From contig JAGRAL010000138.1 in assembly GCA_020434605.1 (NCBI GenBank), positions 1-5,924 of the forward strand: a DNA stretch of 5,924 nt, read 5' to 3'. The notes under the pieces are model-generated. The model saw only the letters and a list, made by a program, of their open reading frames with translations. It searched no databases and was not told where the DNA came from. The translations under genes were made by a program, and so were the position numbers. This stretch comes from Bdellovibrionales bacterium (lineage in GTDB: Bacteria; Bdellovibrionota; Bdellovibrionia; Bdellovibrionales; UBA840). Within the stretch, counting starts at the first letter, position 1; each line of letters opens with the position of its first letter. Of the stretch, positions 1-5,464 are shown one piece after another.

Positions 1-272
1 TTTACTGGAGTACCTTCAATGATGTGATTTGGTTGACCATTTACATACCCACGCAAACTACCGTTACTAACTGTAAGATCTAAGATTGTACGAGTGTCTC
101 GGTCTTCAGAAAAGTCGACTTGGTTTGAAAAGTCCTTAGAAAGAAATATTTTTTTTGTCCATACTGATGCTGATCCACTTTTAGCAATCGCTGAAATATC
201 ACAGTTGTAAACATCTAGGGCTTGAGCAAATGATCCAGCACTTATAATTAAAAGGCTTAGTAATACTTTCAT
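1..272 (-). CDS. Secreted protein of unknown function, N-terminal part (runs off left edge)
   Basis: Ninety codons can be read from an ATG at 270-272; the gene continues beyond base 1, so its C-terminus is unknown. The start is supported by a good ribosome binding site, AAGGAG, six bases upstream. The first 18 residues form a classic signal peptide: one lysine, a hydrophobic run (VLLSLLIISAG) and an Ala-Gln-Ala cleavage site, so the mature chain would begin LDVYNCD. It has one cysteine in the visible part (residue 24) and no lipobox. The mature part alternates polar and hydrophobic residues and looks like beta strands (for example TRTILDLTVSNGSLRGYVNG). I do not recognise the family. Small periplasmic beta-rich proteins of this kind are common in predatory and related bacteria, but no function can be assigned. 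It lies downstream of tRNA-Leu on the same strand. Confidence 0.8.
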   Translation of the reverse strand, partial: MKVLLSLLIISAGSFAQALDVYNCDISAIAKSGSASVWTKKIFLSKDFSNQVDFSEDRDTRTILDLTVSNGSLRGYVNGQPNHIIEGTPV

Positions 273-482
273 ACAAAACTCCTTAGCAAGTTTGAGACAG
301 ATCGTTATTAGCACCGCTCCCCTGGATTTACTAATGGAGACGAGCCTTCCTAACCAAGTCCTATAAAAACTCTTAAAATTTAAGGCGTTTAGTATGTAAG
401 AATAACATGATTTTATGTAGTACAAAGAAAAGTAGAGAAATATGAGGCTAAAACCAAGCGCTAGCTAAATAAGACAAACCAA
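273..482 (-). other. Intergenic leader region upstream of the secreted protein
   Basis: No open frame of convincing quality lies here on either strand. On the minus strand, the roughly 90 bases before the secreted-protein start (about 286-370) are more GC-rich than the AT-rich flank. They contain an inverted pair ATTAG/CTAAT (307-311 and 331-335) enclosing a C-rich block, so a structured leader is possible. Upstream of this is an AT palindrome at 372-384 (CTTAAAATTTAAG, odd centre), which could be an operator or simply promoter A/T. A TATAGG at about 358-363 on the minus strand could be a -10 box, but no good -35 pairs with it. I compared the leader by eye with common riboswitch consensus motifs and found no match. 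Confidence 0.4.
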
Positions 483-484
483 CT

Positions 485-579
485 ACAATAATAATATTCA
501 GACAAGGCACGACCGAACGAGTGTGTACACACGAAGGTACCCGAGTGAGGAAGAAACGCAGTATGGATATTATTATTGT
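485..579. repeat. 95-bp element with 15-base inverted ends, next to tRNA-Leu
   Basis: The left arm is at 485-499 (ACAATAATAATATTC) and the right arm at 565-579 (GGATATTATTATTGT). They are inverted copies matching at 14 of 15 positions; the odd one is a T/G, which would still pair as U-G in a plus-strand RNA. The 65-base interior is GC-richer than the flanks and contains the perfect palindrome GTGTGTACACAC at 521-532. Just inside the ends, GACAAGGC and ACGCAGTATG look partly complementary. The right arm begins three bases after the encoded CCA end of the tRNA, so it forms the tRNA 3' trailer. The layout resembles dispersed, non-coding palindromic repeats found near tRNA genes; being mobile is inference, since only one copy is in the window. 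It might instead act as the tRNA's transcript terminus, though no U-run follows it. Confidence 0.55.
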
Positions 580-582
580 TGT

Positions 583-665
583 TGGTGCCCAACGAGGGAC
601 TTGAACCCCCATGCTCGCGCGCTAGATCCTAAGTCTAGTGTGTCTACCAATTCCACCAGTTGGGC
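583..665 (-). tRNA. tRNA-Leu (anticodon UAG)
   Basis: This 83-nt gene folds as a standard class II tRNA. The acceptor strands GCCCAAC (659-665) and GTTGGGC (587-593) pair fully, followed by discriminator A and an encoded CCA (583-585). The D-loop has AATTGGTAGAC, close to the Leu tRNAs of E. coli. The anticodon stem CTAGA/TCTAG encloses CTTAGGA, giving anticodon UAG at 629-631, with purine 37 a G. A long variable arm follows, then a T-arm with TTCAAGT in the loop and a GGGGG/CCCTC stem containing one G-U pair. It would read CUN leucine codons. It lies 47 bases downstream of gcvH on the same strand with no convincing terminator between, so read-through from the folD-gcvT-gcvH operon is possible. 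Confidence 0.96.
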
Positions 666-671
666 ATGCAG

Positions 672-701
672 TGGACGTAAACTAGCAAAGCCGTACGTCC
701 A
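672..701 (-). other. Inverted repeat (hairpin) between gcvH and tRNA-Leu
   Basis: TGGACGTA (672-679) and TACGTCCA (694-701) are a perfect 8-base inverted repeat around a 14-base loop. It fills most of the 47-base gap between the gcvH stop and the tRNA 5' end. No T-run follows the stem on either strand, so it does not look like an ordinary intrinsic terminator. It could be a processing or stability hairpin at the end of the gcvH message, a weak terminator, or a protein binding site near a tRNA promoter. Confidence 0.5.
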
Positions 702-712
702 AAACAAGTAAA

Positions 713-1096
713 TTATTTCTCAATTAATTTTTTATAATCCGGAGCACGCATAAGATTCATTAGTTCTTTTTCGTGATCCATTTCGATTTTAATCAGCCAA
801 CCGTCATCCATTGGAGAATCGTTGATTGGACCTGGGTTATCACCCAAACCTTCATTAACTTGAATCACAGTGCCTGATACAGGAGCGTATAAATCACTCA
901 CTGCTTTAACACTTTCAACAACTCCAAATGGTTCACCAGCTGTCACTTTTTGACCAGAATCAGGGAGTTCAACATAAACCACTTCACCAAGACCTTCTTG
1001 CGCAAATGCAGTAATGCCAACTGTTACTATGTTCTCGTCAACAGAAGCCCATTCATGTTCTTTTGTGTAATATAAATCATCCGGATAATACGCCAT
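713..1096 (-). CDS. gcvH: Glycine cleavage system H protein (lipoyl carrier)
   Basis: GcvH carries the aminomethyl group on a lipoylated lysine between the P, T and L proteins of the cytoplasmic glycine cleavage system. The 127-residue length is normal. The lipoylation motif ESVKAVSDLYAPVSG begins at residue 61, with the modified lysine at position 64, matching the family position. Other hallmarks are YYTKEHEWASV near residue 9, VTVGITAFAQEGLGEVVYVELP (25-45) and the GWLIKI strand near the C-terminus. The segment NPGPINDSPMDDGWL differs from the commoner NPELINSDPYGEGWL but keeps the NP and GW positions. The start is set by an AGGGAG-type site (1101-1107) that overlaps the gcvT stop codon, suggesting coupled translation. 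Lipoylation would need LipA/LipB or LplA encoded elsewhere. It is the last protein gene of the operon; gcvP does not follow. Confidence 0.97.
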   Translation of the reverse strand: MAYYPDDLYYTKEHEWASVDENIVTVGITAFAQEGLGEVVYVELPDSGQKVTAGEPFGVVESVKAVSDLYAPVSGTVIQVNEGLGDNPGPINDSPMDDGWLIKIEMDHEKELMNLMRAPDYKKLIEK

Positions 1097-1105
1097 TTAT
1101 TCTCC

Positions 1106-2200
1106 CTACTTTTTTATAAGTGGAGCTTTTACCACTTTCGCCTTCGCTTTTCTACCTCTAATGTCGATCCACAGCGGAGTTCCAATTTCTGTATATTTGC
1201 TCTGAACATAGGCAAGAGCGATACCAATTCCCAAAGTTGGGGACATAGTACCACTAGTTACTTTGCCTATTTTTTCGCCGTTCTCTAAAAAAAGCTCATA
1301 ACCATCTCTTGGAATACCTTTATCTTCCATCACAAGACCTACTAGCTTTTGCGACAAGCCGGCCTGCTTTACCCTCTCCATATGGCCCTTACCCAAGAAA
1401 TCGCCCTTATCTAATTTTACAACCCAACCAAGTAGGGCCTCATAGGGAGAAGTCTCATCTGTGATTTCATGGCCATAGAGCGGAAATTTTACCTCAGTAC
1501 GAAGAGTATCCCTAGCACCAAGACCAATCGGCATCACTGACAAATCACTACCCTTTTCTAAAAGCTCATCCCATAAATCAGAGACGCTCGCATTTTCGAT
1601 AAAGATTTCGACACCGTCCTCACCTGTATAGCCTGTGCGAGCAACCAAAATGTCTTTTGATTTGTACTTAAGTTTTTTAATTTCAAAACTAGCAATATCG
1701 CTATCCTTAATACCGACGACTCTTTCTAAAAGGCTAAATGCTTTCGGTCCTTGCACAGCAATCTGACTCCAGTCAGCACTCTCATTTTTAATATCAGCAC
1801 CACGGTTATATTTTAAAAAGTGAGCAAAGTCTTTTTCGATGTTCGATGCGTTTACACAGACCAGGTATTCTTGATTTTTCTTCAGACAATAGACGATGAT
1901 ATCATCTACTATACCGCCATGTTCATTAGGAATTAAAGAGTAGTGAGCTTTACCTTCTTCGAGTTTTGCTACCGCATTTGTTGTCATAAACTCAAGAGCT
2001 TCAACTGCCTTAGGCCCTCTAAAAAAAATTTCTCCCATATGAGAAACATCAAATAGACCTACGTTTGTTCGCACATTTACATGTTCTTCTTTTAACCCAA
2101 TATATTGAACAGGCATTTCCCATCCAGCAAAAGGAACCATGCGACCCTTTGCATTTAAATGATTTTTATATAAAAAAGTACGTTGTAACTCACTAGACAT
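1106..2200 (-). CDS. gcvT: Glycine cleavage system T protein (aminomethyltransferase)
   Basis: GcvT takes the aminomethyl group from lipoylated GcvH, releases ammonia and forms 5,10-methylene-tetrahydrofolate. The 364-residue length is standard. The N-terminal folate-binding GCV_T domain covers about residues 8-260. It includes VPFAGWEMPVQY (22-33), LFDVSHMGE (49-57) and GGIVDDIIVY (95-104), whose Asp99/Asp100 pair contains the catalytic aspartate. TGYTGEDGVEIF (189-200) and GLGARDTLRTE (226-236) are folate-site signatures. The C-terminal barrel GCV_T_C domain follows (about 280-360), with GKVTSGTMSPTLG at 312-324. RTEVKFPLYGHE replaces the enterobacterial RLEAGMPLYGHE; similar forms occur in deltaproteobacteria and Bacteroidetes. 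The start has a GAGGT site embedded in the end of folD, with only three bases between the folD stop and this ATG, so translation is probably coupled. Confidence 0.97.
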   Translation of the reverse strand: MSSELQRTFLYKNHLNAKGRMVPFAGWEMPVQYIGLKEEHVNVRTNVGLFDVSHMGEIFFRGPKAVEALEFMTTNAVAKLEEGKAHYSLIPNEHGGIVDDIIVYCLKKNQEYLVCVNASNIEKDFAHFLKYNRGADIKNESADWSQIAVQGPKAFSLLERVVGIKDSDIASFEIKKLKYKSKDILVARTGYTGEDGVEIFIENASVSDLWDELLEKGSDLSVMPIGLGARDTLRTEVKFPLYGHEITDETSPYEALLGWVVKLDKGDFLGKGHMERVKQAGLSQKLVGLVMEDKGIPRDGYELFLENGEKIGKVTSGTMSPTLGIGIALAYVQSKYTEIGTPLWIDIRGRKAKAKVVKAPLIKK

Positions 2201-2203
2201 AGA

Positions 2204-3034
2204 TTACCTCTGCTCCTGGCTTAATACGTAAGTGTTTTGTAAAAGATAAGCTATCGTTAACGGCCCCACTCCGCCAGGTACTGGTGTATACGCTTTTACA
2301 AATCCCTTAATTTCATCTGTTCTAACGTCACCACAAAGCTTACCGTCATCAAGTCGATGCATACCAACATCTACAACAATAGATCTATGAGAAAAATCTT
2401 CTTTACCCAATAGATGTTTCTTACCAACTGCCACAATCACAATGTCAGCTGTTTGTGTGTATTCTTTTAAGTTTTCTGTTTTTGAATGACATAGAGTCAC
2501 TGTCGCATTTTTTTGTTCTAAAAGTTGCGCCATAGGTTTTCCAACAATGGTTGACCTGCCGATAACCACAACATGCTTACCACGTACTGGAAAATCGTTT
2601 TGCTCAAGTAGCGCAATAATACCCGATGGAGTACATGGAGCAATTTGTTGGTTACCAATTAATAATTGTCCCATTCTAAATGTGCCAATGGCATCCGCAT
2701 CTTTTTTAGGGTCTACCCAATCTAGGACAGCTTGCGTGTTTAAGTGTACAGGTAGAGGCAGTTGCACCAATATACCATGAATTTTAGGGTTCAGATTTAA
2801 ATCGTCGATTAGCTTCTTAAGATCCTCTGGTTTAACCGCAGCTGGCAAATGATATCTCTCAGAGTGTATACCGACCTCACTACATGCTTTTACCTTATGA
2901 TTTACATATACATGGCTAGCCGGGTTATCACCCACTAAAATAACAGCTAAGCCAGGCTTAATGGAAGCGTGGTCTATACGTTGTTTGAGTTGCGCCTTTA
3001 ATTTTATAGAGAGTGCTTTGCCGTCTAGAATCAT
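2204..3034 (-). CDS. folD: Bifunctional methylene-THF dehydrogenase / methenyl-THF cyclohydrolase
   Basis: FolD reversibly converts 5,10-methylene-THF to 5,10-methenyl-THF with NADP, then hydrolyses it to 10-formyl-THF for purine and formyl-Met synthesis. The 276 residues are close to the usual 280-300. Visible signatures are SHVYVNHKVKACSEVGI (40-56) with catalytic Tyr43 and Lys47, GILVQLPLP (87-95), PCTPSG (133-138), the dinucleotide-binding GRSTIVGKPMA (159-169) and TPVPGGVGPLT (250-260). Two spots differ from the usual family text: KDADAIGTF (111-119) where KDVDGFHPE is common, keeping the Asp, and GDVRTDEI where GDVDFEEV is common. The active-site residues I can see are intact. It is the first gene of the operon with gcvT and gcvH, which supply and use the same folate pool. 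The Shine-Dalgarno before its ATG is weak (AGAGCG), so the start rests mainly on the family N-terminus (ILDGKALSIKLK). Confidence 0.96.
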   Translation of the reverse strand: MILDGKALSIKLKAQLKQRIDHASIKPGLAVILVGDNPASHVYVNHKVKACSEVGIHSERYHLPAAVKPEDLKKLIDDLNLNPKIHGILVQLPLPVHLNTQAVLDWVDPKKDADAIGTFRMGQLLIGNQQIAPCTPSGIIALLEQNDFPVRGKHVVVIGRSTIVGKPMAQLLEQKNATVTLCHSKTENLKEYTQTADIVIVAVGKKHLLGKEDFSHRSIVVDVGMHRLDDGKLCGDVRTDEIKGFVKAYTPVPGGVGPLTIAYLLQNTYVLSQEQR

Positions 3035-3063
3035 CTAATTCGCTCTGTTAAAAGTGTAAAATC

Positions 3064-3093
3064 ACTGTACACGTCGGTCAGGAGGATTGGCAA
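3064..3093 (-). promoter_or_regulatory. Candidate promoter of folD-gcvT-gcvH
   Basis: On the minus strand, TTGCCA (3088-3093) is followed after 18 bases by TACAGT (3064-3069), matching the sigma70 -35 and -10 consensus at 5 of 6 and 4 of 6 positions. Transcription would start near 3057, about 22 bases before the folD ATG. An inverted repeat GTGTA/TACAC (3054-3058 and 3068-3072) straddles the -10 box and start point and could be an operator. No glycine riboswitch is seen in this short leader. Confidence 0.4.
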
Positions 3094-3138
3094 TTTCATA
3101 AAAGAATCGAATGCTTAGCACCATGAAAAGGCTTCATA

Positions 3139-3167
3139 TTGACCCATTGCTTCATATGGCTTATATT
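3139..3167 (+). promoter_or_regulatory. Promoter of the small basic protein gene, with a triple repeat
   Basis: TTGACC (3139-3144) and TATATT (3162-3167), separated by 17 bases, match the sigma70 consensus at 5 of 6 each. A start near 3174 would leave a leader of about 19 bases with an AAGGGAG ribosome binding site at 3181-3187. Three related blocks overlap the promoter: GCTTCATATT (3131), GCTTCATATG (3149) and GCTTATATTG (3159). The first two share nine bases, 18 apart, and sit over the -35 box and the spacer. This could be a tandem binding site for a regulator. Confidence 0.65.
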
Positions 3168-3192
3168 GCTCTAGGTATTAAAGGGAGTTCGA

Positions 3193-3444
3193 ATGGAAAA
3201 AGCAAAGACAAGTCGTAAAGCAAAAGCTAGTGGCAATACAGAGCAAACTGGCGCTGAACAACTGCCATCAAGTTTTAAAAAGTTTCGTCAACTTCCTGAA
3301 ATGGAAGCATTTTACCGCTTTATCTATGAAAATGACTTACGTAAAGAAGGCAAGGCCATCATCGATAGATTATTGATGTCACGTAAGGCAGAAAAATTAG
3401 CGGCAAGATCTTCTAAGAAGAAGTCAGCGAAAGTTGTTAACTAG
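3193..3444 (+). CDS. Small, strongly basic protein of unknown function
   Basis: This 83-residue protein is supported as a real gene by a good promoter, an AAGGGAG ribosome binding site five bases before the ATG, and a strong terminator 31 bases after the stop. The first 25 residues are polar and probably disordered (Lys, Ser, Thr, Gln). The middle, about 27-70, looks helical and carries the most distinctive text, QLPEMEAFYRFIYENDLRKE, followed by GKAIIDRLLMSRKAEKL. The tail is lysine-rich (SSKKKSAKVV). It has no signal peptide, membrane segment or cysteines, so it should be cytoplasmic. The high positive charge at both ends suggests nucleic-acid or ribosome contact, but that is inference. I do not recognise a named family. 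It is divergent from folD, sharing the 3035-3192 control region. Confidence 0.82.
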   Translation: MEKAKTSRKAKASGNTEQTGAEQLPSSFKKFRQLPEMEAFYRFIYENDLRKEGKAIIDRLLMSRKAEKLAARSSKKKSAKVVN

Positions 3445-3475
3445 TTATTATCTAATACTTTAGCGTGTGTGGTTT

Positions 3476-3507
3476 AAAAGGAGAACGAGAGTTCTCCTTT
3501 TTATTTT
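3476..3507 (+). terminator. Strong intrinsic terminator, likely bidirectional
   Basis: AAAAGGAGAAC (3476-3486) pairs perfectly with GTTCTCCTTTT (3491-3501) around a GAGA tetraloop, giving an 11-bp stem followed by TATTTT on the plus strand. It ends the small basic protein transcript. The stop codon of the convergent phosphoesterase gene (3501-3503) touches the stem's right arm. Read on the minus strand the same stem ends in TTTT, so it can also terminate that gene. Confidence 0.93.
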
Positions 3508-5444
3508 AAGAGATGAAAACCGTCACGTAATACAGAAGATTTTGTCTCTTCTTTTTTATGCATATTTGGAATGTAGCTAAAAATAGATTCTTCTTCAAAA
3601 ACATACACAAAAGTTTCTACCATATTATTTTTAATAAATTGATCATTTCCAAATACTTCTACTTTAACAGGATATACACCATTAGGCTTATTAGCTATAT
3701 CCCATCTGACTGAGAGCCATTGACTCTCCCCCTGCTCTAACACAGATTTCCCAGGCTTTATCCACATTTCACTAACAGCATCATCTAATGTATTTTCTGG
3801 AGTTTGATCTATCAGTACTTTGATTCGCTCTATGGTTGCAGGTTTTAAACCCATATTTGTAACAACAAAACTCAAAACCTTTTGCGTGCGATCTAGATCA
3901 TGAACAGCGACAGACTCGGGCATTATAAATAAATCTGGCTGTAAACTACGAATACGGCCCTCAAACTTTATATCGGATCTTTGAATCGTGCCTTTTTCTT
4001 CTATTTTCTTTTGTATCTGTCTCCAGGCCTCAACCCCAGTGTCTTTTACATTTTTTAAATGTAAATTCCATCCCATTGACTGAATAAAGTTTAAGGCTTC
4101 CATGATGCCTTCAGTTCCAGCTACTTTATAATACTTTGTATTTTTAACTTCTTTTCCAGCTATTTTAAAAGAATGAACTTTATTTAACATGCTCTCATGA
4201 TCCAAAACTACTTGAGAGTTAGAAATAGTAATACCAGGACCTGTGACAAATAATGAGTTTAATAAAAATTTTAATAGATAACCTTTGATTTCAAATTCAA
4301 AAATATTCCATGCGTGATTTTTTTGCGTCGACCAATTGTGTGGAAACAGATTGAAAAAATCGACAGTATTTAAAAAGCCTTTATACATTTCTTGTGATCT
4401 ATATGCCAAGTTATCAACTGCAAAATCTGCTTTAGTAGCACTTCTAACCGCATCAACTGACATATTACCCAGGAGGTATTCATACTGATCAGAACCTACT
4501 GGCAAGTTAATGTCTGAATAGACTTTTTTATCGTCCCAAATATTTCCCCATCTATTTTTGATCGTCGACTGAAAACCTTCGACAAGCGTTTTGATTTCTA
4601 CATTTTCTTGAATCTTTTGATCGATTTGATGTACTTTATGTTTAGCTAAGTATGGTTTACCTGAATCAGGAATCACCATTTCGTATTGCCCTAAGTACCA
4701 AGCCCATTTTCCTATATGGACGATAGGAGTTCCCTCTACAATGTAAGGCTCCTTTAACAGTATGTGAGTATGCCCACCTACAATAAGATCAATTTCGGGA
4801 GCAGCATAGGCAATCATCTTATCCATCCCTACTCCTATATGGGTAAGAGCGATGATAAGATCACATTTTTCAGTTTCTTTTAGATGCTTCGCATATTTTT
4901 TAGCTAGCTGTACCGGTGACTCTAACTCGATTGGTTCTAAAAATGGATCGAAGACCAAACCAAATGTAGACAACCCAAAGATTCCTACTTTTTTTCCGTC
5001 CACCCATCTAATGATATAAGGTTTTATAAATTGATCTAGAGGAATATCAGCAGGCAATCTCTCTGTATTTATATTTGCACTAAGCACAGGTATTTGCATT
5101 TGCGCTGCTTGAAATCCATCGTACAATTCTTTAGGACCAGCCAACCAATCATGATTACCTAAAACAATGGCATCGTAACCCATGGCTTCCATCAATCTGT
5201 GATTTGCTTCTCCAGAATTAAGAGTAAAGAAGATAGAGGCTTCAGTCCAATCTCCAGAATCTAAAACCAGCGTGTTTTCATTTTCAGATCTTAATTGATC
5301 CATTTTTGTTTTAAGTCTTGATACTCCACCTAATTTTAGTGGTGTTGAATCATTTAAAAAATGCGAGTGAATATCACTTGTATGAAGAATTTGAATTCTA
5401 GTTTCCGCATATATAAAGAAGGTACTTAATAAGAATGTAAGCAT
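3501..5444 (-). CDS. Secreted 5'-nucleotidase-family metallophosphoesterase with C-terminal Ig-like domain
   Basis: The 647-residue protein belongs to the UshA/5'-nucleotidase family, which hydrolyses phosphate esters such as nucleotides outside the cytoplasm using two metal ions. A short signal peptide (about residues 1-13, MLTFLLSTFFIYA) lacks the usual basic residue. The calcineurin-like domain spans about 16-260 with complete metal ligands: HTSDIHSHF (21-29), DSGDW (62-66), GNHDW (96-100), His202 in THIG and GGHTH (223-227). The 5'-nucleotidase C domain follows (about 300-500; GNMSVDAVRSATKADFAV at 326-343). Its usual N-x-GG-I-R substrate loop reads DNLAYRS here, so specificity for nucleotides is uncertain. 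Residues about 502-617 resemble a CARDB/Ig-like domain (PDLFIMPES, LSFVVTNMGLKPATI, NGVYPVKVEVFG). An in-frame TAA six bases upstream fixes this as the first possible ATG; no Shine-Dalgarno is visible. It is divergent from the PhnD-like gene. Confidence 0.9.
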   Translation of the reverse strand: MLTFLLSTFFIYAETRIQILHTSDIHSHFLNDSTPLKLGGVSRLKTKMDQLRSENENTLVLDSGDWTEASIFFTLNSGEANHRLMEAMGYDAIVLGNHDWLAGPKELYDGFQAAQMQIPVLSANINTERLPADIPLDQFIKPYIIRWVDGKKVGIFGLSTFGLVFDPFLEPIELESPVQLAKKYAKHLKETEKCDLIIALTHIGVGMDKMIAYAAPEIDLIVGGHTHILLKEPYIVEGTPIVHIGKWAWYLGQYEMVIPDSGKPYLAKHKVHQIDQKIQENVEIKTLVEGFQSTIKNRWGNIWDDKKVYSDINLPVGSDQYEYLLGNMSVDAVRSATKADFAVDNLAYRSQEMYKGFLNTVDFFNLFPHNWSTQKNHAWNIFEFEIKGYLLKFLLNSLFVTGPGITISNSQVVLDHESMLNKVHSFKIAGKEVKNTKYYKVAGTEGIMEALNFIQSMGWNLHLKNVKDTGVEAWRQIQKKIEEKGTIQRSDIKFEGRIRSLQPDLFIMPESVAVHDLDRTQKVLSFVVTNMGLKPATIERIKVLIDQTPENTLDDAVSEMWIKPGKSVLEQGESQWLSVRWDIANKPNGVYPVKVEVFGNDQFIKNNMVETFVYVFEEESIFSYIPNMHKKEETKSSVLRDGFHLLK

Positions 5445-5449
5445 GCTTT

Positions 5450-5464
5450 ATTGTACGATTCGTA
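5450..5464 (-). promoter_or_regulatory. Candidate -10 box and palindrome at the phosphoesterase start
   Basis: On the minus strand TACAAT (5450-5455, 5 of 6 to the -10 consensus) ends five bases before the ATG. That spacing would put the transcript start at the ATG itself, fitting the missing Shine-Dalgarno. No good -35 box sits 16-18 bases upstream. The odd-centred palindrome TACGATTCGTA (5454-5464) overlaps it and could be an operator. A more distant pair, TTATGA and TATACA with 17 bases between, is a weaker alternative. Confidence 0.3.

Noticed and set aside
485..579. CRISPR repeat or attachment site
   Set aside because: There is only one inverted pair with no regular spacers, and no duplicated tRNA end or integrase gene is in the window.
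672..701. Intrinsic terminator for gcvH
   Set aside because: The stem is perfect but the loop is long and no T-run follows on either strand.
523..711. Open frame of 62 codons on the plus strand
   Set aside because: It runs antisense through the tRNA-Leu gene and the repeat core, with no ribosome site or domain; the tRNA explains the sequence.
2547..2780. Open frame of 77 codons on the plus strand inside folD
   Set aside because: It is antisense to conserved folD coding sequence and its translation has no recognisable pattern.
3035..3192. Glycine riboswitch before the folD-gcvT-gcvH operon
   Set aside because: None of the tandem aptamer signatures is present by eye, and the likely leader of about 22 bases is too short.
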